DNA of 64,000 nt from Metellina segmentata (taxonomy: Eukaryota; Arthropoda; Arachnida; Araneae; Tetragnathidae): the NCBI GenBank assembly GCA_947359465.1, contig OX375872.1, forward strand, positions 130,857,453 to 130,921,452. Reading direction: 5' to 3'. Shown one piece after another: positions 56,275 to 64,000 of this stretch. The notes under the pieces are model-generated. The model was not told where the DNA came from and searched no databases. It was given only the letters and a program-made list of their open reading frames with translations. Both the position numbers and the translations under genes were made by a program. How positions within the stretch are numbered: the first letter of the stretch is position 1; each line of letters opens with the position of its first letter.

Positions 56275-56762
56275 CCTTCCTTGTGGTTGTTTCGAAGGGG
56301 TGACTCTTAATTAGCAAAAGAGACCAGATCTTTATAGACGAGATATCTCGTCATTAGAAAACGGACCATATTTTGATATCGACATCGTCAAAAAATCGGT
56401 ATCATATTGATGGCGAGATAATTTAATTCACGTCGTACTAGAGCAACACAACATAATTTTGAACCACGGTCAGATGACCAGGCAACACCAGAGCTGGTAC
56501 CCCACTCTCCAAACCACCACACCAACCCAACGTGAGGACTTTCGGCCATGGCATATTTAAAATGCAACAGCCGTCTCTACACCATACGCTAACAAATATC
56601 CATGCACTGACCCGGATTTGAACCAGGAACCATCCTATCTAGATGCTAACACCTTAACCACCAGACCGATTGATCGGCTTATTGATGGCGAAAAATCTCG
56701 TGATTAGCAAAATTTATCAGATCATGATGGACGATATATCTCGTCGAAACCACTTGGAAAGC
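56275..56762. repeat. TTAA-type palindromic element, copy 6, split by a SINE
   Basis: TTAA (56271-56274) precedes CCTTCCTTGTGGTTGTTTCG. A perfect ACGAGATATCTCGT lies at 56338-56351, and after the SINE come CGAAAAATCTCGT (56693-56705) and ACGATATATCTCGT (56731-56744), then CGAAACCACTTGGAAAGC at the right end. The right TTAA is changed. Confidence 0.65.
56420..56680 (-). mobile_element. SINE, head group B, inserted in palindromic element (minus)
   Basis: TTTAATTCACGTCGTACTAG, an internal deletion, GAACCACGGTCAGATGACC, AACACCAGAGCTGGTACCCC, then the head with AACCAGGAACC and GCTAACACCTTAACCACCAG. ATTGATGGCGA occurs on both sides (near 56408 and 56681), fitting a target duplication of 11 bp or more. 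Confidence 0.83.
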
Positions 56763-57359
56763 TAGTATAAGTTCTTAAATCGTGTGAATTCGAAAAGGGG
56801 CATAGTGTAATAACTAAACAAAGAAACAACTAAACGTTGAAAGAGTTGAAAACAGATACGATTAACTGGTTCCAATATCTTACTTTTCAGCTATGCAAGG
56901 AATTCGTAAATTTTATAATGGCACAAACGAAATGCTCTCAATATTTTATTCACAGACTGCTGAAATTGAGCACAGCTACATTGAACGTAATGCCCTTTAT
57001 GTAGTGAACTGTGCTCCGACAATACTTTTGCCTTAAAACAAATATTATTTTAGTGAAATTTCCTTGTGTACACACAGATGGAAAACTTCAGGCTACAACG
57101 TTTGGCGTATTGCAAATGAAGAGAAATATCTATTTCCATTTCAAAATTTTCATTCACTCTTATTTTATTTCAGAAACTTTCAGATTATTGTAACTGCTTT
57201 TACAAACTTTTATGTTTTCATAGCTTGTAATTTCGGATTTTAATTTCTATAAGTTTTAAGCATTGCATGTATTTTTAGCCTTCTGGGAGCTGCTGTTCAC
57301 TTGCATAATTCCACATTGCAATCTGAAGTCTTCTCTCATGGTATCTAACTAGTTCTAAT

Positions 57360-57433
57360 TTTCTAAACAGTAGAAATTTTCCCAAAGGATTCTATTCTGA
57401 GAATAGGACTAATAGAATCTTTCTGAGGAAATA
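57360..57433. repeat. 40-bp-unit minisatellite, left of the DD41D element
   Basis: TTTTCCCAAAGGATTCTATTC and GGACTAATAGAATCTTTCTG are two partial units of the dispersed family; the array continues after the inserted transposon at 58937. From 56762 to 57360 nothing is recognised. Confidence 0.75.
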
Positions 57434-57682
57434 CAGGGTGGTCCCGAATTCATGGTACAAACTTTAATGGTAGGTACAGGACATTGTAACAATGATTTAT
57501 TGTATAGGAATGTATAGTCGCAAGTGACGCGGTGAGGCGTAAACAGGGGAAATAAAAGGAAAGAGAAATGGAGTGATCGGTTGGTATCATTGCCGGTAGA
57601 GGGCAGTAGATGTCTAGCCGCTGTTGAACATGATGCATCGCAGTAGGGAAAAGCGCCATTCACAATTGTGCTGCCGTAGACG

Positions 57683-58759
57683 ATGGGTGACTTTACGTAT
57701 GCAGAAAAAGCAGACATGCATTACATGTACGGCCGTGCAAATGGTAACGGCAGAGCTGCGTTACGAATGTATCGCGCGGAGTATCCTGATCGACGAATGC
57801 CGGATCATAGAATTTTTCAACGGTTACATCGTCAACTTTGTGAAACAGGTGCGTTCGACGTCAACAGACATGGCGCTGGTCGAGTAAGAGCTGTACGCAC
57901 TCCAAGGCTGGAAGAAAGCATCTTGAACATTGTGGCTGATAGACCCGAGTCAAGCACAAGAACTGTTGCGCGTGACGTAGGTGTGAGTCATCAGACTGTA
58001 TGCAGAGTGTTAAACGAAAATCGCTTACACCCCTTCCATTTTCAGAAAGTACAAGCATTGAATCCGGCAGATTATCCTCGCCGCGTGAACTTCTGCCTGT
58101 GGGTGATGCAGCAATGTGCGTTGCAGCCGGATTTCGTAGATTATGTGCTATTTACAGATGAAGCGACATTTTCACGCGAGGGTGTCTTTAATGCGCACAA
58201 TTCCCATGTGTGGGCAACCGATAATCCACATGCAACGCGTCGACATGCGTTTCAACAACGTTTCAGTATTAATGTGTGGGCTGGTATTGTGAACGACTTT
58301 TTGATTGGCCCATACTTACTACCCACGCGGCTCACTGGCGGAAGCTATCTTATTTTTCTGAAAGAAGTGTTACCACAACTGCTGCATGATGTTCCGATCG
58401 CCATTCGTAACCGCATGTGGTTTCAGCACGATGGGGCGCCAGCACACTTCAGCATTGATGTACGGAATTACCTGAATGCCACGTTTGGTACTCGATGGAT
58501 TGGGCGTGGTGGACCAGTCCCTTGGCCACCCCGATCTCCCGATTTATCGAGCCTCGATTACTTTTTATGGGGACATCTAAAGCATCTTGTTTATGAGACT
58601 CCAGTTGACTCAGATGAGGATCTCGTCGCTCGCTTATCTGTAGCTGCTGCAGGTGTGCGTGAAATACCAGGCATTTTTGAACGTGTACGCCAATCGCTCC
58701 ACCGACGCTGTCAAGCATGTATCGATACTGGTGGACGCAATTTTGAACAATTACTGTAA
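57683..58759 (+). CDS. DD41D Tc1/mariner-superfamily transposase
   Basis: The 358-residue enzyme would bind the element's inverted ends and cut and paste it into TA sites in the nucleus. Residues 5-58 resemble the DUF4817-type helix-turn-helix (YGRANGNGRAALRMYRAEYP). Residues 84-112 form a second one (RTVARDVGVSHQTVCRVL). The DDE/D core follows, with candidate catalytic aspartates D159 (in LFTDEATF), D250 (in WFQHDGAPAH) and D292 (in SPDLSSLDYFLWG). D250 and D292 have 41 residues between them, hence DD41D. Length fits the superfamily (about 340-360). The ATG at 57683 precedes the whole first domain and no stop or shift is seen, so the protein may be active. No intron is needed. The neighbours are only its own terminal repeats. 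Confidence 0.93.
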   Translation: MGDFTYAEKADMHYMYGRANGNGRAALRMYRAEYPDRRMPDHRIFQRLHRQLCETGAFDVNRHGAGRVRAVRTPRLEESILNIVADRPESSTRTVARDVGVSHQTVCRVLNENRLHPFHFQKVQALNPADYPRRVNFCLWVMQQCALQPDFVDYVLFTDEATFSREGVFNAHNSHVWATDNPHATRRHAFQQRFSINVWAGIVNDFLIGPYLLPTRLTGGSYLIFLKEVLPQLLHDVPIAIRNRMWFQHDGAPAHFSIDVRNYLNATFGTRWIGRGGPVPWPPRSPDLSSLDYFLWGHLKHLVYETPVDSDEDLVARLSVAAAGVREIPGIFERVRQSLHRRCQACIDTGGRNFEQLL

Positions 58760-58785
58760 ACATGACACTTGTCAACAACGCTTTC

Positions 58786-58791
58786 AATAAA
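58786..58791 (+). terminator. Polyadenylation signal of the transposase gene
   Basis: AATAAA lies 26 bp after the stop codon and just before the right inverted repeat. It probably directs 3' end formation inside the element. Confidence 0.6.
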
Positions 58792-58938
58792 ATCTTTGTT
58801 TTTCCTTTCGGCCGTTATTTCCCCTGTTTTCGCCTCACCGCGTCACTTGCGACTATACATTCCTATACAATAAATCATTGTTACAATGTCCTGTACCTAC
58901 CATTAAAGTTTGTACCATGAATTCGGGACCACCCTGTA

Positions 58939-59615
58939 TATTCTAAGGAAATAATCAATAGAATCCCCTTACAAGGAAATGACCACTTTCATACAAATAC
59001 AATTTTTCCAAATGGTTCTATTTTTAGAAAACGAGGAATGGAATATTTCCTTTGAATATAATCTTTCCAAACGACACTATTTTAAAGAAGGGAGACCAAT
59101 GGTATACTTCTAGAAACATAACCTTTCCAAACTATTCTATTATAAGGAAACGACAAAGGGAATATTTTTTTAAATATAATTTTTACAAACGATTCTATTC
59201 TAAGGAATCGCTCATAGAATATTTTTCGAAACATAAAATTTCCAGATGATTACATTCTAAGGAAAGGGACAAAATGAATCTTTCAAACTATTATGTTCTA
59301 AAAAAAGAAGTAAATGAATCTTTCCAAAGGATTACATTCTAAGGAGAGAACGGACGAAATCTTTACAAAGGATTCTATAAAAAAAAAGATGTAATCAATA
59401 GATTCCTCCAAAATGTTTGTATTATTAGAAAAAGACCATTAGAATCTCGCCATGGTTTTTTTTACTCTAACGAAGACATAAATAAAATTGCTTCAAGGTA
59501 TTCTAATGTAAGAGGGGAAATGACCAATTGAATCCATATATAAACTATATATATTTGTTAAAAGAATACATGGATTCATCCAACCAATAGATGTGTGTAT
59601 TTAGTCATGTTTATT
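58939..59615. repeat. 40-bp-unit minisatellite, right of the DD41D element
   Basis: Units around CTAAGGAAATGACC, AATAGAATCTTTCC and AAAGGATTCTATTC continue the array broken at 57433. The right end near 59570-59600 (ATGGATTCATCCAACCAATAG then ATGTGTG) matches the ends at 8405-8460 and 50648-50667. From 59615 to 60040 nothing is recognised. Confidence 0.8.
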
Positions 59616-60039
59616 CTGGACTAAAAACAATTATGCACTTGCAACCTTAGAGGGAAAGGAAATAATTCGTCTTGGTAAATAGTTATTTACAAGCAACTGT
59701 AAAAAAATCGCTTCATTCTATTGTAGAAATATGTTGTCTTAATAATTAGAAACTCCCATTCACTGGTTCGGGAACTAGGCTTTGACTTGAGTTTTGAATT
59801 CGTTAAAAATCCATACATATAGTCTTCACTGAAAAAACTCCTTGTTGCCTTTGTTTACCAAAATATTTCTATATTCACAAACAACGATTACGACATATAC
59901 TCTCTCTTACCAAGCAGTTTATCCGTCTACTTACATTGACAAATAGACAGTTTGTTAGATTGTTTATCAAAGTTATATTAATATCATGTTATATTTCTGT
60001 TACTCTTACTGATCCATTTACTGGGGTTATCTAATACTT

Positions 60040-61740
60040 AGTGCAATAAGAAATTAGCTTTGACATCGATATCAGTAGCAAGTAGCGGAACTGGCTCTTT
60101 TACCCTTTTCCCTTTCTGTTACAATCGTATGAGATACGGAAATTGCTCCTATTACGTGAATACTTGTTTCTATTCAACTATTTCTACCGTTACTTTAATT
60201 CTTTTTTCATTGTTAATCAAAGTTTTATATTGCTACTATTACTGGAAAATTTGTTTCTATTCAACTATTGCTTCTGTTACTTGAATTATTTTTATCATTG
60301 TTCGTCAAAATTTTAAATTGCTACTATTACTTGAAGAAGTGCTTCTATTCAACTGTTGCTACTGCTACTTGAATTAGTTTTCATTGTTTATCAGAGTTAC
60401 ATATTTCTACTATTACTTGAGCATTTGTTTCTATTAAGCTTTTGCTACTTCTACTCGAATTCTTTTTTTCATTTTTCAACAGTTTTATATATCTTCTATT
60501 CCTTCAACATTTGTTTAGATTCTGCTAATGCTATAGTTACTTGAATTATTTTTTCATTAGTTATCAAAGTTTTAAACTGATACTATTACTTGAACATTGT
60601 TTCTTTCAACTGTTGAAACTGTTACTTGAATTCTTTTATCATTATTTATCAAAGTTTTAAGCTGCTACCATTACTTCAATATGTATTTCAATAGAACTGT
60701 TGTTAATAGAACTTTATCAATGTTTAAACTATAAGAAAAAAAGAAAAAATAATTATATTAACAGCAGTAATAGTTGAACAGAAACTAACGTTCAAATAAT
60801 ATAAGCAATTTATAATTTCGCTACTTATCATAGTTTTAAAATGATGCTATTACTAAACGTTTTTCTATCCAACAATTGCTTAATGAATTCCTTTTTTCAT
60901 CGTTTACCAAATTTCAAATTGCTACTATTATTTGAACATTTGTTTCTATTGCACTTTTATAATTGTAACATGAATTTTTCATTAGAAACAATGAAAAATA
61001 ATCTAATTAATAATAAAAATTGTTCAATAAAAATAAGCGTTGAAATGATAGCAAATTAAAACTTAGATAAATTTACCAAAGTTTTAAATTGCTACTAAAA
61101 TTGAGCGCTAGTTTTGTTGAACTATGATATTATTACATGTATTATATAATCTCATTGCTTATTAGTGTTTAACTTGCTACTATTAATTGAATTCTCATTT
61201 CTAAAAAACTTTTGTTATTGTTACATGAAGTTTATCACTATAAACAATGGAAACCTAATGAACAAAAACACTGAACAGTGAACAAAAGCAATGAACAAAG
61301 AAAGAGAAAAAAGACTGAAAAGTAACAATAGTAATATTTCAGATAAGAAACAAGCTTTCAAATAGTAGTAGCAATTTATAACTTCGATAATATGGTATCA
61401 GAGTTTGAAATTCTTACTGTTAATTAAACGCCTGTTTCAATGTAACGATTAATATTGTTGCTTGAATTATTTTCCCTTTTTCTAAGTAAAGTTTTAAATT
61501 GATACTATTACTTTAACGCCTTTTTTTCCCTAACCATTGATATTGTTACTCGAATTTTTTCATTATTTAAATGATTTTTAAATTGCTGCTATTAAAGGAC
61601 TTTTAATTCAGTTGAACAGTTTCTATCATTATTTGAATTATTTTCTTCATTGTTGATTGTTAAAGTTTTAAATTGTTACTATTAATCACATTCTTCTGTT
61701 ATGCGCGTCATTATTGGTGAAATTAACTTTATTTAGGAGC
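60040..61740. repeat. ~90-bp AT-rich tandem array
   Basis: Units contain TTAAATTGCTACTATTACTT, GAACATTTGTTTCTATTCAA and CTGTTACTTGAATTATTTT. About 15-18 drifting copies, with inverted pieces near 60730-60800 and 60975-61050. The hydrophobic frames (60060-60284, 60356-60544) come from the TTT/TAT-rich unit and are not genes. Confidence 0.8.
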
Positions 61741-62480
61741 ATAGATAACCTTCAACCAAAGATTTGGAATTACATTTAGAGAATAATTTTATCTCCCTGT
61801 CCTACAAAGATTACAATTCTAATATTATTATAAATAATATTAATTACGAAAATAAAAATTTTATTAATTTTGTGATTTACAATTTTTTGTAATATTTTTA
61901 TTAATCAGTAAAGTGCTGCTGATCCTCAATAATAATAATGGCAGATTTTCGTTGCCGAAGGCATACAAAATAAATATTTACAAAAAAAGGAGTACTTTTT
62001 TTACATCACAAATTATACTGACAGTAAAAATTCATTGCTTACTATTAGGAATCAAATTTTTACGACCTGAAAATTTAATTTTTATGCGGCCCATTTGTTG
62101 TTAAAAAATGCCAATTAATAAATTGCACTTAATTAGTAAAAAAATGTGTATCTGTTGTTCTGATGAAAAATTATCCATAATGTTTCAATTATTAATTTAT
62201 TTGTTTATTTAGTGTTTAAAAAATTATCAAAGAACTTTATAAAATCTCAAAGAAACTTTTTTTATCAAAATTTCTGAAAATATTTCTATTTAATTTAAGG
62301 CGTGAATGTTTCAATTGGTAAATTTTAAATTGAATTTTAAATTGAGGAGTCACATACACAATTAATTTTAAAGTCATCAAAATTTAGGCCTTATTTATTA
62401 GATGGCCATATATGGCCTATGCGCCGTAAAACTCAACCAACTTAATTTATTAGTTTGTTGTGGTTAAGCAGACGTTGTAA
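61740..62480. other. AT-rich stretch without features
   Basis: Very AT-rich text with TAATATTATTATAAATAATA near 61820-61850. I see no gene, transposon end or clear tandem unit. Confidence 0.5.
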
Positions 62481-62496
62481 GTACGTTGAAACTTAA

Positions 62497-62694
62497 GGCT
62501 CCATCTGGTGGTAATTGCTTTCACTCACACCACTAATAACAAAACACATTTAATTGTTACACAAAATAAATATTCCATTTTCCACTGTGCATGCTTTGAT
62601 ATAACAAGACGCATTTTTACACCAGAGAAAGTCATTACTTATTAACGCCAATTGAAAAGACATTTCGACCGTAACTTTGGGCGCCATCTGGTGG
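62497..62694 (-). promoter_or_regulatory. Pair of CTCF-like motifs
   Basis: On the minus strand CCACCAGATGGCGCC (plus 62680-62694) fits the animal CTCF pattern CCASYAGRKGGCRS at all 14 positions. CCACCAGATGGAGCC (62497-62511) fits 13 of 14. Both point the same way, 183 bp apart, and sit in similar surroundings (TTGAAACTTAAGG and GACCGTAACTTTGGG before them), so they may derive from a duplication. Binding is inferred from the motif only. Confidence 0.45.
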
Positions 62695-63239
62695 AATTAA
62701 CTTTTACTCGGGACAGTGAGAAATTAGCCTGGACGTAAAAATCAATATCTAGTAATGGAATTTTCTCTTCCAATCCTTATTTTTTATTTCTGCCGTTCGC
62801 CTAAAATTATTAAGTGCTCTCTTGTCGCTCTCATACCGACTTTATTGCTAATCGATGGGATTCCGACGGTTTTTGGTTTTTAATGTCCAGATAGGACACA
62901 TCCACGCGCAGTATCCAGTAGTGATCAGATAACAGAGCTCTCTTAAATCAAAATCATTGCTCGATACGCACATTTCGTTGGGCGGATAAAATAGGGGCTA
63001 CGACTCATACATCTATTTAATGTTTTATCTATAATCGTGTGATAAGACAGGTTGGCAAGTCGGTTAACTCAACGGCATACGGGCTGATTAGTTGGATGGG
63101 AGAATTCAGTATGTCGATATCTTTTAAAGGTGTTTCAAATGAGCTTTAAGTTTAGCTGGGTATGGGCCTCAACCTTCTGGGGCATCACGCATAATTCCAC
63201 CTTCCCTGAATGACTTCTAGACAATTTTTAATTTCGTGA

Positions 63240-63755
63240 CCAGCGTAATCTTTCCAAAGGATTCTATTCAAAGGAAATGAGCAGTAGAATATTTCCAAAT
63301 GATTTTATTCTGCAAAAAAGAATTGATGGAATTGATATTTTAAATTTATAGATTGATAGATTGAATATTTTAAAGGGCCTTTAGAATATTTACAAAGAAT
63401 TCTAATTTGTAGAAAGGATCTATAGAAAACTTCAAAGCATTATATTCTAAAGAAAGGCCCAGTATATTATTTACAAAGCATTTGATTCTAAAGAAAGAGT
63501 GATAATGAAATCTTTGTAATGGGTTCTATTCCAAAACACGACTAAGTAGAATATTTCCAAATGATTATAGTCTAAAGAAAATATCAATTAAATCTTCTAG
63601 AGGACTCTATTCTATAGAAAGGACAGCTACAATCTTTCCAAAAGATTCAATTCTAAAGCAATGAGATCGATAGAATCTTTACTAGGGATTCATTATAAAA
63701 TAAGTTCTGATAGAATATTTACAAAGGATTATTTGAAGAAAAATTTTTCCAATAC
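63240..63755. repeat. 40-bp-unit minisatellite (AATAGAATC type)
   Basis: Units around AATCTTTCCAAAGGATTCTA, TTCTAAAGAAAGG and GATAGAATATTTAC repeat with drift. This is another copy of the dispersed family seen at 22170, 44330, 57360 and 58939. The last 240 bp of the window hold nothing that I recognise. Confidence 0.75.
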
Positions 63756-64000
63756 TCCTGGAAATTTTGTTCAGCTTGGCTATTTCACGAAGTTACACCA
63801 CACCAAACCTTGAAGATTTGGCGAAATTACGGACCTTGAATAATAAAACCCCACCAACCGAATCTCTTAGCTCCTATTTCATGTCTGCTATGCAATGTAA
63901 GTGCACTGTCATCAAATAAAAGCCAAAAAACAAACGACTGGGAAGTACACAAAAGTTCTCTTAATAAGTTCTATCCGGTTAAAAAAAATAGCATGTGTTC

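Larger units (their letters stand above)
57434..58936 (+). mobile_element. Complete DD41D Tc1/mariner-type element
   Basis: The element is 1503 bp long. Its terminal inverted repeats, starting CAGGGTGGTCCCGAATTC, are 122 bp each (57434-57555 and 58815-58936) and differ by one base that I can find (57540). TA lies on both sides (57432-57433, 58937-58938). It contains one uninterrupted transposase gene and an AATAAA 26 bp after the stop. The target was the 40-bp-unit minisatellite. Long, almost identical ends and an open gene mean a recent insertion. Confidence 0.95.

Noticed and set aside
58449..58787. 112-codon minus-strand frame in the DD41D element
   Set aside because: It lies antisense to the conserved transposase catalytic region, whose plus-strand frame has full family support.
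60060..60544. Hydrophobic frames as small membrane proteins
   Set aside because: They arise from TTT, TAT and CTA runs in the ~90-bp AT-rich array and shift between units.

Overview
The window reads as AT-rich animal nuclear DNA, most likely from an arthropod with a repeat-laden genome. The reasons are Tc1/mariner, hAT and piggyBac-type transposon remains, tRNA-headed SINEs with microsatellite tails, spliceosomal-looking signals (a GTAAGT donor in the piggyBac relic, an AATAAA in the DD41D element), many minisatellites and no bacterial gene organisation. I cannot name the species. No host protein-coding gene can be supported anywhere in the 64 kb, so the window is probably intergenic or lies inside a very large intron.

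One gene looks intact: a 358-codon DD41D-type Tc1/mariner transposase (57683-58759) inside a complete element (57434-58936) with 122-bp near-perfect terminal inverted repeats and a TA duplication. All other coding traces are broken: mariner relics at 20221-21178 and 47439-48110, Tc1 relics at 16283-16545, 21740-22085 and 40848-41913, a hAT element at 37819-38890, a second hAT-like element resembling the CGGBP1 family at 33913-34737, and a piggyBac-like 5' relic at 29237-30130. Two groups of SINEs, with different tRNA-like heads but one shared body and tail, are scattered through the window, densest at 37.4-40.1 kb. A head of one of them has been amplified into a 146-bp satellite (31.6-33.9 kb).

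The rest is dominated by local tandem arrays. Going left to right: ~280-bp and ~370-bp arrays either side of a G+C-richer unique island at 2640-3260; a duplicated block and island at 5.6-7.1 kb; a 0.7-0.9 kb array (9.6-13.7 kb), an island (13.45-14.05 kb) and a second array (14.0-15.2 kb); a 305-bp array (24.1-26.6 kb); a 51-bp array (27.8-28.4 kb); a 227-bp higher-order array (35.0-36.9 kb) next to an island at 36.9-37.4 kb; a 258-bp array (42.3-43.5 kb); a 19-bp array (46.9-47.3 kb); arrays on both sides of an island at 52.6-53.2 kb; and ~90-bp arrays at 60.0-61.7 kb. In several of these the copy nearest the island is the most G+C-rich and the least decayed.

The two most unusual things I see are (1) a small TTAA-bounded repeat family built from one or more ~44-bp units around the palindrome ACGAGATATCTCGT, present at about six loci with different unit numbers, and (2) the repeated architecture of balanced-composition islands flanked by tandem arrays that decay outward. 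All similarity calls are from reading the sequence by eye and have not been checked against a database.
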